This document shows positions 12,346 to 22,399 of a stretch of 64,000 nt of DNA, in pieces. Source of the DNA: Antennarius striatus (lineage: Eukaryota; Chordata; Actinopteri; Lophiiformes; Antennariidae); assembly GCF_040054535.1 (NCBI RefSeq), contig NC_090797.1, positions 3,779,501-3,843,500 of the forward strand, written 5' to 3'. The notes under the pieces were generated by a model. That model saw nothing but the letters and a program-made list of their open reading frames with translations. It made no database searches and was not told the DNA's origin. The translations under genes and the position numbers were made by a program. Position 1 is the first letter of the stretch. The number at the start of each line of letters is the position of its first letter.

Positions 12346-12763
12346 GACTGCGTCCCCGGACCTCACGGATGGTTTACTGAAAGTCTGTACAGTCTTTGCA
12401 TGAATCTAAAGACGTTTCCCAGTTACGGCTCAACCCGTATGTATAAATTGTAGCCTTGGGAGGACGGGACACAACCAAAGCCACGGCCAGAACTGTGTTA
12501 CAGACCCGCGAGACGGAGCAGAAGCCTCTGCAGAAACCTGCGGATCTGTGGAACTTTTTCTTTCAAACATCCGACCGATAAGCTGAAACTCGGGTAGAGA
12601 GAGCTGCAAGCGGGCTTGACCACCCGGTCAAGGAATGCCTTACTGAAATTTTGTATGAATGTTGTTGGGTTTTGTTGGGGTTTTTTTTGTGTGTGTCATT
12701 TTATTTCACTACAACTTTTCATTTCTATTTTATTTTTTAGCTGAATGGAGATGCTTTCTATTC

Positions 12764-12769
12764 AATAAA
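12764..12769 (+). terminator. nudt4: nudt4 proximal poly(A) signal AATAAA
   Basis: Canonical hexamer about 420 nt after the stop codon. Confidence 0.6.
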
Positions 12770-15081
12770 AGACTTACGATGGTGTAGTAATCGAACCCCC
12801 CCCCCCAAAGAACATCCATCCATCCAGGGAACGTTTTCAAGTCGTCACGTCGTCGTCCTCATCAATTTGGAATCAGAGTTTATGTCCGAACACAAGATCA
12901 ATTCTCCTGAATTCTCATTTCAAAATAAAAGCATAAATGGTTATAAATTCTTAAAAAAAAGAACAAACCATGATGATTTTTTTTTCTTGGCCCTAAATTG
13001 GCCTTAACTCATAGCCTTCTGGGAGTCGATACCTGACTGAACAGAAGGTTGTCTGAGTCATTAAACGTCAGTCGATGCCCGTCACTCAAGGTCAGTTCCT
13101 CTGACCTCGACGTTGATCTGTTGTCCGTTTTAAACCCTGCATACCTTTCAGCAGTTACGTTCTGTTTCCCATGTCGTCACTGTGAAAGTATTTGCCGGTG
13201 TTAAAGGTAACCTTAGGTGCGGTTGCTCGGGTCTGTTTCGACTGTTAATCCAGAAAGTGGACGTTTTATTTTTAAATGTGATTCATATATCATTATGCTG
13301 CAAAAAAAACAAACCAAATGACAAGTTTTCACGAACAATATGATTGTTGTCCCTAAAGTATCTGAGATCGGTCTCTTCTAAAGCCACCCTTTTTTTTTTT
13401 AGCTCCGCCCATCGATTCTGGAAGCTCATAATTTGAGGCTACAAATGATCTCTCTGTGGAACACCTTCCGTTTCTAAACAAATCTGTAACGGAGCTCGTC
13501 TGTTTCAGTTGGGTCACTGCAGTGGTAGCTCCCTGAGGAACACCTTGAGCAGCCAGCGAATCAGAAACAGGATCCAGATAATCACAGAAATGTAACGGCT
13601 CCTACCACTAAAATTTTTTTAATCAAAATCAGATCTTGACTTTTTTGAGTAACGCCAGCGATCACATGACCTCGAGGGAGGTGATCAATTCTTTAAGCAA
13701 AAATTTCTCTTAACATTCACGGCTGCTTCTTTCTGTTCACCCTCTTAAATCGAGGAAATTTTTTTTTAAAAAAGATACTGAATTGTGAAAATGAAGTTAG
13801 GACGTCACTTGAGATGATTTCTTGCTTCTATACGACTGCGAATGATGACACGTATCCACACAGATTTGTAAATAGCCTCGAAGAGAAACTCAACATGTGA
13901 TTTTAACTTAAACTTACAAATTTTTCTCTTCATATTTTATATATTTTTAACAATGGATAAAGGATATAACACCCACAAAGACCAGTATGTACAGTATTGT
14001 ATTGACGACTATGTGCCACAGGTTTAAGGTATTGATTATGAAGGTTGGATGTCTTGAATTATTGCCTTTTAATCCAAGATCAGTTTGTATGAATTTCAGA
14101 ATAAGAAGTTGAGACAAAATAAGAGCAGGATAGAAAAATTAACATCTTGAGTTTTTGGAGATTTTTCTTTTTTTCTTACAAAATAGCATAAAACTGATCT
14201 ACATGTACACAGACTGAGTTTTAATGGATATAGGCAGTGATGGGGTTTTTTCATTTCTAAAGTTTTACAGAGAAAATGCTGTTAAAATACATCGGGGGTT
14301 GATAATAATCACAAAAATGTTTGATAAGATGAAAGATTGTTTGAATTTTCACTGAAAAAAATGCTTATTTTGTTTGATTTTCAAGCAAAAACCGAAACAA
14401 AACCGACACAGTCAGCCTTGAAAAAAAACCAAACCCCAATTCACCTCAAACCTGTGTGTGTGTCAGTGTGTGTATCTGTGTGTCGATGGGCCTGAAAAAT
14501 AATGTGCCAAATTGAAAAATGTGTTGATTTTTAGGCAAGGAAAATGTTTCATGCCGTTTTGTAAAAATTTTCAGGCCAAAAATAACGATCTTACACACCT
14601 TTTACTGACCTTAATCGATGTAATCTCAGAATATAATAATTTCTAGAGTAAAAAATGTCAGCAGGCGGTTATTCTTTGTACCCTGTTCTGTTTTTAAAAT
14701 CTCAGTCAACAATCCAAAAAAAGCAAATTTAACTTGAATCCATTTTTCTTGCCTTCTTATTCTAATCTTTCTATTCAAACGTGTAAATGCTGCGTTCAAA
14801 GTATTATGTAAGATTGAGAATCCCACCCTCTCCACCCAGATTTCCTGCTAAAATGACTGAATCTGGACACTTTGATTGTTTTGCTGAACACATTGTAATG
14901 TTGCATGGATGTACCCAGAGCATTATACATGAGGCAAATGACCTATTTGACACACTTTTTGTCCCGAGTATTATGCACTGAATATTTTACGCTCGGCGTG
15001 ATTTGAAAACCCGGACTGGAAAGATTGTTTTTGTTTGTAAAAATATTGCATTAAAAGGGGGAAAAAAATCAATTCTAAACA

Positions 15082-15087
15082 AATAAA
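15082..15087 (+). terminator. nudt4: nudt4 candidate distal poly(A) signal AATAAA
   Basis: Canonical hexamer followed by a T-rich, then G-containing stretch. It lies just before the sequence changes character toward the pkp2 upstream region. Confidence 0.4.
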
Positions 15088-15110
15088 GTGTTGAATTCTC
15101 ATTTATTCCA

Positions 15111-16080
15111 AGGGGAGATTCAACCCCTTCTTTCCCAGGGCCACCTTTGTACAGTGTGTCTCTTTGGATCCATGACTAGATTAACCTGCTGTAAACCCCC
15201 AGGGTAAAAAAAGAAAAAATGTTCTACTTCCCACCCCACCCAGCATTCTTACCATCTGCAATGCTACATATTAATTGGATGGCAGACGGTTCAAGCAGTG
15301 TCAGATGACAGGGTGTGTGAAAGCTTCTTGTGTCACCTGGAACCGGATTTGCAGAAGATTCATTTCACTTTCCCCCCCGATCATTCCTAAACGCTGACTG
15401 TCCTCTAAAAACCTTTTCATCCCGTCGCGTCTGGGAGTCAAAAAACAGACAAAGCAGCCGCTGAACCGGGTAGATTCTACTACAGATGAGGGTGTTGAGT
15501 TAGGGTGGGTTGGTTTTTACTGACACCGCCCCTGGTGAAACATCTGGTGGGCCTCCTCCCCTCCCCCGTCTGGCAGCGGTTTCCCCTTACATCTCACGCC
15601 AAAGAGGGCGGAACCCTGGTCAGGATGTGGAACAGGGATGATGTCACCTGTCACCAGGTGAGCAGCAGCGTGTTCTGCTATTCTCTGTGATGTCAGAGTC
15701 CTGCTTCTCATGCTGGCACACTGTGACATCCAAAAACCTACTTAAACTTCCCGTGAATGTTATAGATGTGGTCGCACACCCCCACACCCCACACCACCAA
15801 CCCAATGTGGGCCCCCCTTATGGTGACTGAACAGGTGGATATTCTCCCTTTGGACACCTTCATAGGAGACATTCTAGAAAGAGGCTGAAGTGAAGGACAA
15901 GAACTTGGATGGAGTAGAGATGGTGACCTCATCTCCTCCCCCCATTTCCTCCCCACTTTAAGTAGATGTTTTATCTAAAATAAATAAATAGAATAAAATA
16001 AATAGAGTAAATAAAACTCTAGTTTTCCTCACCTACTACGTCTACTTCTTAACTCAGCTTCATTCCAACAGTGAAAAGCG
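15111..16080. other. Intergenic spacer nudt4-pkp2
   Basis: Under 1 kb of spacer between two co-oriented genes. I see no coding exon or recognisable repeat beyond A-rich (ATAAATAA) sequence at about 15980-16015. Confidence 0.5.
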
Positions 16081-16284
16081 ACAGCGGAGGATGACGAACC
16101 GACGCCTCCAGCGGCGACACCTGACACCTCAGGTGCGCCGCGTAGCCCCGCCCCGCCCCTCTTTGCGTCAGGGCTCCGATCGACTCACCTGAGTGGGGAC
16201 AAAGGGAAAGGGACCGACCATCGATCCCCGGACCAGCACCGATCGGGTTCGAATGAAGCGAGACTCCCCACCGGGTCGCTCACG
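16081..16284 (+). promoter_or_regulatory. pkp2: pkp2 promoter and 5' UTR
   Basis: A GC-rich block carries tandem GC boxes (gccccgccccgcccct, about 16145-16160), typical of a TATA-less Sp1-type promoter. An out-of-frame ATG at 16253 opens a 27-codon uORF that ends at 16336, inside exon 1, overlapping the true start at 16285. It is transcribed only if initiation lies upstream of 16253. Confidence 0.6.
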
Positions 16285-16459
16285 ATGGACGAGGTGTTCT
16301 TCAAATCTGCGCTCCGGGCGCACGACCCGTTCCTGATGACCGACTCCACTCTGGCGCTGCCGGTAGAACCGACCCCGACATCATCGAGCAAAAGCCTGCG
16401 CGTCCACCAGCAGGTCCAGCTCACGCTTGCACGGAGGGCGAGGAGGACGATGTCGAACG
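16285..16459 (+). CDS. pkp2: pkp2 coding exon 1
   Basis: It encodes [20 protein letters not shown] through [22 protein letters not shown] (58 codons plus 1 nt). The donor is gaacg|gtaaag. The start is chosen because the conserved SLR..QVQ.TLAR block follows in frame with no earlier in-frame ATG after the GC-box promoter. Confidence 0.9.
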
Positions 16460-19400
16460 GTAAAGCTACTATTTCTTTTTATTTCTTTTCTTTTTTTTTT
16501 TTGGAAGTATTTTACGCGTCGCTGGATCACAGAACGCCGCAGAGGAAGCGCTCCAGCACACAGATTTAAAATCCAACCCCGCCCATAATATTTGAAACTG
16601 GAAGGATCATTTTTCAGTTTTTATGGTAATCAGGGAGGATCGTGCACACAAAAATACGTATATGAAATTACATCTGCATTTAAATACAGAAACAAAACCA
16701 GAAATTAAAGGATCAACGACTAAAGGTCTCGATTTGGTCCCATATTCCTCTCCAGGGATCGGTATTCCACAGTTATAGACCAAACTTCTGAATTAGCTGC
16801 GCTTGTATTTTAGATAAACATTTAAACCAAATGCAGCTGCATATTGGTGTATATTTGTGAGTGGAACGCGTGGATCGTAGTAGATGTCTGGTCCAACAGG
16901 TTCCTGTGGTGTCATTAGTTCAATGGAAGCAGAATGGCAAGCGGTTCGAATGTAACATCTCACTATACCCTTAGTTTTCACCCATTGGTGCCTAAATTAT
17001 TCAAGCTTTTATTGTGGAAGGCAAGTGAAAGTTCTTCAATATCTTGATTTAGATGATCGAAATCACTCAGTCGAGACAGAAAGTTTTCCCAATTTGTCGT
17101 TTATTTATTCAAAAGTCATTATAACTTCATTATAAATGACTCCCACTCTTGTTTTCTCAATTTAACCACAGACCGGTCAGAAAATAGAGTAGGTTGCCAT
17201 GAAATGTGCATTCAGTTAATCAGTGACAAAAAAAAACAAAATAATCAGGAAAGGAGCAGATCTTCACTGTGGAGCAGCTGGAAGAGAAAATAAATGAATT
17301 CATGAGGTTTTAAAAGTCTTTAATGTGGTTTTATGGTTTTGCTGCACCTTGTTTCAGGCAGCATCCATTTACAGAGAAACGCTTCAAAGAGCTTCGATGC
17401 CAACGATGTGTTTATGCCAAAAATGACGGTACGTGTCTGTTTTACATCCCACAAATGATTTAAGCATCATATTTATGGTCTCCGCTCAATGCCAGAAAGT
17501 TTAAACCGATATAATCACCTCTGATTCGGCCACAAACACAAATAAAATGAAGATATTTTGAACTTTTGTGAAACAGAATTAAAGTCTATATAAACTATCT
17601 CTATGTCGATGATATCACTCTGTTGGGGTAATTATACAAAAACTAATTTTAAGGTCTACTTTTTTTTTCTACAGTCAAATGGAATGGACTTCAATCACTC
17701 CTCTTTTTCAAGCAGACGTGTGCGAAAACCGTCCAGGAGGGTGGACGTCTCTCCTCCGCCGACCCAAGAGGGTTCCTACTGTTATTTTAACCACAGCACC
17801 CCCCGTTATGGGATGTACACCCACCCTGGAACTCACAGGATGGGCCCTCCGCCGGACTACTCCTTTGGCTGCGACTCATACCATCGCTACGCCTATTCAG
17901 AGGCCCCCAGAGTCGGGAGGGGCCACATTTCCGCCGCTACACTGGGAAGAATCCACCAGAGGGCGCTGAGGCAGACATCGGTGCCGCCGCCGCCGCCTGC
18001 GTACGCAAATGCGGATTTTCAGCAGAGCGGCGATTATGGTTTGTTCTGGAATCACAACCAAAGTGCAGACGTGATGCTGGGCGCCGTCCAACCAGATGAA
18101 GGCTTCGCCTGGTTGGCTCAGGTCAGGAGGGGGGCGGTCCAAAGGCAGCTATCAAGCCCGCCCCACTTGACCTGCATGGAGGTGGACATGGGAAGGCCGG
18201 TGGAAGTAGACGCCCCTATTCAGGAGGCACAGGTGCACGACACCTTGATAACGTAAGACGCGTATGTGATTGTGTGATTTTCCAATGTGACGGTGCCTCG
18301 TTTTCAATCATGGCCGCCGTCTCCTCACACAGGAAGTCAGAGAACAAGACACCGGAGATGACGCTTGAGCGGGCCGTGAACATGCTGACCCTGGAAAACG
18401 AGGAGGCGGTGATCTGTGCAGCCAGACACGTACAGAATCAGTGTTTCAAGAGCGCAGACGCCAAGAAAATCGTACGTGAAACCGTAACGCATTGAAGGAG
18501 TTCATTTTAAAAAAACACACGCAGGAATATCTCAAATTTATCGTTTGCTGCTAATAGTACAATTTATTACCACACATCAACAAGAAAAAGTCAAAAATAA
18601 GTCAATTTGATCAGTTGTGCTATATAACAATATCTAAAGAGCTTTTAAACGCTTCGATTTCAGCCCAAATGTGACCTCAGATAGATTTCAGATGGAATGT
18701 AGATTCAGTAAAGGATTATTTCTGAACGCGATGGAGATGTCAGCTGATAACACGTCCCTGTTCCCAGGTTTACTACCTCCGCGGGATCGAGAAGCTCCTG
18801 CAGCTCCTCGACAGCGACAACGAGGAGGTGCAGTGCGTCGCCGCCGGTGCGCTACGCAACGTGGTTTACCAGAGCAACGAAAACAAGATGGAGGTGAAAG
18901 AAAACGACGGCCTGGCCACCATCCTGCAAACGCTGAAGAGCAGCCGCGACGTGGACACCAGACGAGAACTCACCGGTCAGTTTTGGAGGTTTATTCCACC
19001 TTATTCCACCGGCACTGTCTAAGAAAGGTTTATTTCTGTCTGTCTATCAGGTCTTCTGTGGAACCTGTCCTCCCATGATCTTCTGAAGGAGCGCCTCTCC
19101 ACGGACGCGTTATCCGTCCTCACCAAGTCAGTCCTGGTTCCAAGTTCGGGCATTTCTGAAGGCGAGAACCCGAAAGACGATCTCCTGGCTGACGCTGAGG
19201 TGTTCCACAACGCTACCGGCTGCCTGCGGTAGGTTTCTATGAATCTACCGGGTCAGAGAGCAAAACCACCATCCTGCTTCTAGTACCTTAGCATTGCGCT
19301 AACCATAATTCATCTCAGTTTATCATTCATAAGTTTGGATTGGTTGCTGTGTGTAAAACTGGGGCTATTGGACACACGGCGATCAAATGAGAGAATGGGT

Positions 19401-21872
19401 GAATTATTCATGGAGCTCTTCCATTGGTGAAGGGAAATCACTCTCAAGTTCCTGTTGGGTCCAAACCTGTTGTGTGGAGTCATAATGCTAATTGCTATTT
19501 CCCATAAAAATGTCATGATTGCTTTGGTTAAACCTGAGATCTTAAAAGCTGCGGTTGAGAGATCTTGCTGTGATTTAGAAAATTCCTTGATGTCGCTAAA
19601 TAACGGGACTTGAAACGGCTTATCTGATTGGACGGCTCACAAACGGAGCATTACCTGGATTGTTTTGTCTTTTTTTTTCTGTCAGAAACCTGAGCTCTGC
19701 TGGTCCGGATGGCAGGAAAGCCATGAGGGAGTGCGAGAATCTCATCGACTCCCTGGTCTACTACATCCGGGGAGCCATCGCCGACTACAAGACGGACGAC
19801 AAGGTGAAACGAAGCGTTCTCACTCTTCCTCAGTCCGTTGTTTCCATTCTTGTGGCTGAAAAGCTCGTCCTGCTGTATTTAAAATCAGCCTTCGTCCATT
19901 TATTTGCTCTGAAGTCCACAGAGAACTGTGTCTGCATCCTGCACAACCTGTCCTATCAGATCGAGTCAGAGCTACCTCAGATTAGCCCCGGAGAACTCAG
20001 GGAGTCTCGACAGAACTTGGCTCCCAAACCCAAGGCCGTCGGCTGCTTCGCTCACCGCAGCGCCAAGATCCCAGAGGTAATCCCTCCGAAAGATAATCCA
20101 CACTGACAGGTCGAAAGGTGTCTGAACCGCTGCTGAACAGTTCGCCACTGTCTGAAATGAGAAACAGTCCTAGAATAAAGTCATGCAGGCGTATCGAGAT
20201 AATTGATTACAGCCTTTGCGTCAAAAAAATGTTTTCTAGTTGTTAGTGTTGTATTCTATGGAAAAGATTATCAGTCCAAAGCAATTTAGGCTCAGATATC
20301 CTGACTTGAGTGTAAATAATCAATAACAATAGTCAAATCTTAGCGTTTTAGCATGCTATCATTAGCTGATTAGCATGAGATCAATGTCCAGGCTGACTGT
20401 GAAGCTGCTGTAAAAGAGAATGGCAACAAGATGTCGCTAATTAGGATGGCTAACAAAATTAGCTAACAGTCTAAAACATTTGTGTCTCTGATCAGGCTTG
20501 AACTTTATACATTTCCGGCTTGGTCACAGAATTCAAATCCCTGATTGGCTGACACATATTACATGAGATCTTTACAGCGCCCCCCTCCGGCCGTGATGCA
20601 CAACTGTTGATACGTTGACTTTATGTTGACTATCGGAGGAGCTCTAAGCTGTTGCCTAATGGCTAACCGGTCCTCCCCAGGACCTGGAGCGACAGCACCC
20701 CCTGCTGGAGGAGAAGGCCAACCCTTGCGGCATGGAGTGGCTGTGGAGCGCCATCGCCATCAGGATGTACCTCTCTCTCATGGCGCGCAGCGTCCGCCAC
20801 TGCACCCAGGAGGCCGCCATCGGGGCGCTGCAAAACATCACGGCGGGAAACGGAGAGGTGAGACGGGACAGAAACCTCAAGAAATTATCCAATTAGTAGA
20901 TAGTGGGTGGGGAAAAATCATTTTCTGCACCCTGACAGATGGTGGACGCCATCACCTTCACAATAGTTCAACGAGAAAATGGCCTCCAGCATATCAAGAA
21001 GATGTTAGAGGAGGGGGAGAGCGACGTGAAGAGGACGGCCATATCGCTCGTGAGAAACTTGTCGCGCTACCGGGAGCTGCACCCCAACATCGGTAGATGT
21101 TCCTACTTCCTCATCTCACTTTTACCTGTTTCATTTCTCACCGTGTGCTGTTCATTTTTGCATACTTTCACCACCTGAAGTGAAGCAGGTGTTGCCGGAG
21201 GTGGTGGACATGCTCCCCAACGACGACTCCTGGTCCGACCAGCCCGCCGAGGTGACATCGTCTCTGTGCCACATCCTGAATAACCTGAGTCTGAGCGACA
21301 AGCAGCACGTCAGAGCCATCGTCAACGAGGGAGCCCTGCCCAAGATCATCAGCATCAGCACCAAAGACAACCGGTCAGTCTGTCTCAGAGACACCCACCC
21401 AATCAGGAGGCAGCCAGAGGTAAAAAGGGGGTTCGTCACACTGGTATTATATCTCTATCTACTAGTTATGGACCAACCAGAACCAGCCAGGCAGCATCTG
21501 TCCTGCTGCACACCATGTGGAAACACAGAGATCTGCATGGGGCCTACAAGAAGGTGGGTGTTTAACTGATGCTGCTAACAAAAAACATTGTATTAACAAA
21601 TTATTTTAATCATTTGCTTCCCTTTTTTGAAGTTATTACATTCAAATGAAGCAATGAGCTGCTCGTCAATCAGCACAGACTTCAGTATTTAAGAATCAAT
21701 GAGCACGAATGCATCATATTGAGTTTCTGTTGGTTTATTTGACAATTTGGTCAACCAGGAAACTATAAATATAGTGTAGAGTCAATAATCAATCTTTTAT
21801 TCTGAACAGTGTGGTTACAGGAAGGCTGATTTCATCAACGCCAGGACGACAAAGGCAGTGAACTCTGGATGA
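16285..21872 (+). CDS. pkp2: pkp2, plakophilin 2 (thirteen exons)
   Basis: Thirteen coding exons join with consistent phases to 2289 nt, 762 aa; human PKP2 is 837 or 881. Plakophilin 2 is an armadillo protein of the desmosome plaque that links desmoplakin and cadherins and also occurs in the nucleus. The head (about residues 1-280) shows [17 protein letters not shown], matching the human N-terminal SLRIQEQVQQTLARKGR. It is otherwise Pro/Tyr-rich and diverged. Armadillo repeats run from about 280 to 740: [95 protein letters not shown]. The C-terminus [20 protein letters not shown] and FINARTTKA are PKP2 hallmarks rather than PKP1, 3 or 4. The open frame shows no break. Exon coordinates are listed separately. 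Confidence 0.96.
17358..17428 (+). CDS. pkp2: pkp2 coding exon 2
   Basis: A 71-nt exon encoding [24 protein letters not shown]. Acceptor is gtttcag, donor gacg|gtacgt. It corresponds to the human NGNLHRTSSVPE region. Confidence 0.88.
17675..18252 (+). CDS. pkp2: pkp2 coding exon 3 (head domain)
   Basis: At 578 nt this is the largest exon. It encodes a Pro-, Tyr- and Arg-rich head with a PPPPPAYA run and [11 protein letters not shown] near its start. Acceptor is tttctacag, donor ataac|gtaaga. Conservation with mammals is weak, as expected for plakophilin heads. The exon ends in phase 2 and joins exon 4 as T-K-S-E-N. Confidence 0.9.
18333..18471 (+). CDS. pkp2: pkp2 coding exon 4 (armadillo start)
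   Basis: It encodes [20 protein letters not shown] and then [19 protein letters not shown], matching human [12 protein letters not shown] and FIQHECFQKSEARKRV. Acceptor is cacacag, donor aaatc|gtacgt. Confidence 0.95.
18768..18975 (+). CDS. pkp2: pkp2 coding exon 5
   Basis: It encodes [40 protein letters not shown] and [13 protein letters not shown]. These are armadillo helices matching human GALRNLVFEDNDNKLEV and KKQITG. Acceptor is ttcccag, donor caccg|gtcagt. Confidence 0.96.
19051..19228 (+). CDS. pkp2: pkp2 coding exon 6
   Basis: It encodes [20 protein letters not shown], then [13 protein letters not shown]; human has LLWNLSSNDKLK and DIFYNVTGCLR. Intron 5 is only 75 bp. Donor is ctgcg|gtaggt. 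Confidence 0.96.
19686..19803 (+). CDS. pkp2: pkp2 coding exon 7
   Basis: It encodes [39 protein letters not shown]. Donor is gacaag|gtgaaa. The following 111-bp intron is stop-free and in frame; it is excluded because human PKP2 goes directly from DDK to ATENCVC. Confidence 0.95.
19915..20076 (+). CDS. pkp2: pkp2 coding exon 8
   Basis: It encodes [20 protein letters not shown] through [12 protein letters not shown]. The acceptor ctctgaag|tccaca has an unusual purine-rich end but restores the PKP2 reading [14 protein letters not shown] exactly. Donor is ccagag|gtaatc. Confidence 0.93.
20681..20857 (+). CDS. pkp2: pkp2 coding exon 9
   Basis: It encodes [40 protein letters not shown] and [18 protein letters not shown], matching human [20 protein letters not shown] and LGALQNLTAGSG. 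Acceptor is tccccag, donor ggagag|gtgaga. Confidence 0.96.
20939..21092 (+). CDS. pkp2: pkp2 coding exon 10
   Basis: It encodes [20 protein letters not shown] and [22 protein letters not shown]. Human has VVQKESGLQHTRKML and KKTAISLLRNLSR. Acceptor is cctgacag, donor catcg|gtagat. Confidence 0.95.
21181..21373 (+). CDS. pkp2: pkp2 coding exon 11
   Basis: It encodes [20 protein letters not shown] through [14 protein letters not shown]. Human has KETLPDLVSIIPD and GIQKIMAISAGD. Acceptor is cacctgaag; intron 10 is 88 bp. Donor is aaccg|gtcagt. Confidence 0.94.
21481..21553 (+). CDS. pkp2: pkp2 coding exon 12
   Basis: It encodes [24 protein letters not shown], matching human [20 protein letters not shown]. 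The acceptor ggaccaaccag lacks a strong adjacent pyrimidine tract. Donor is aagaag|gtgggt. Confidence 0.95.
21810..21872 (+). CDS. pkp2: pkp2 coding exon 13 (TGA stop)
   Basis: It encodes [20 protein letters not shown], then TGA at 21870. Human ends KKTDFVNSRTAKAYHSLKD. Acceptor is ctgaacag. Confidence 0.95.
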   Translation, partial: CGYRKADFINARTTKAVNSG

Positions 21873-22395
21873 GACGGAGATGAAGGTCGGCGAGCATCGA
21901 CCTGAAGCTGACGCTCAATAATCCCGAAAACCCTCAACGAACGTCCCTGTATGACCGTTTAGTACCAGATGGTTCCCACATGTTAAATCCTTGGATGTTT
22001 TGGGGATTTTCTTTATGTCTACATTTCCTCCAAGGGATTGAAAAACTGATTTTAAACTGATAAGCTTCAAACTCAGTCTAAATGGGATGTTGCTTGGTGA
22101 TGCAGTGTGGTAGCGTGGGGTCACGTGACCAATCCAACTGATGTGACTCAGAAAACGGTCACGTATGAAGTTGTGTTTTAACATTAGTTGATCCAGGAGG
22201 TTCTCCGGTCCGTGCATGCTGGGAAACTATGTGTTCCTTCATATGTGTGTAGAAGTTTTCATTTCTCAATCGTGGCAGCTGAATAACTTGGAATGCTTTC
22301 TGATGCGAGTCATTTAGAGTAAATAAATTAATCTGTACTTTTTTTTTCTGGGAAATTTTGTAGAAATTCCAGAGTACAGGTGCTGTAATAAAGAA
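21873..22395 (+). other. pkp2: pkp2 3' UTR
   Basis: This runs from the stop to the AATAAA at 22387-22392, about 520 nt, and contains no recognisable coding or RNA gene. Confidence 0.6.
22387..22392 (+). terminator. pkp2: pkp2 poly(A) signal AATAAA
   Basis: Canonical hexamer about 515 nt after the stop, followed by T/G-rich sequence (gtttttaaatgtgttttt). Confidence 0.65.
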
Positions 22396-22399
22396 TTGC

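Larger units (their letters stand above)
12346..15110 (+). other. nudt4: nudt4 3' UTR with alternative poly(A) signals
   Basis: A canonical AATAAA at 12764-12769 would give a UTR of about 440 nt. A second AATAAA at 15082-15087 would extend it to about 2.75 kb. The intervening sequence is AT-rich and lacks coding exons; mammalian NUDT4 also has a long 3' UTR. Which signal is used cannot be read from sequence. The short frames here are not convincing genes. Confidence 0.5.

Noticed and set aside
11956..12366. A 136-codon minus-strand frame opposite nudt4 exon 5
   Set aside because: Gly/Val-rich antisense shadow of the GC-rich exon, with no domain.
12032..12403. A 123-codon plus-strand frame across nudt4 exon 5
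   Set aside because: It runs in another frame through a GC/C-rich exon; the true frame gives the conserved GRKREWF...KPVHAEYL protein.
17897..18142. Minus-strand frame opposite pkp2 exon 3
   Set aside because: Antisense shadow of a coding exon.
19804..19914. Treating the stop-free stretch as pkp2 coding sequence
   Set aside because: Mammalian PKP2 goes directly from DDK to (A/S)TENCVC, and a GT donor and AG acceptor bound the stretch.
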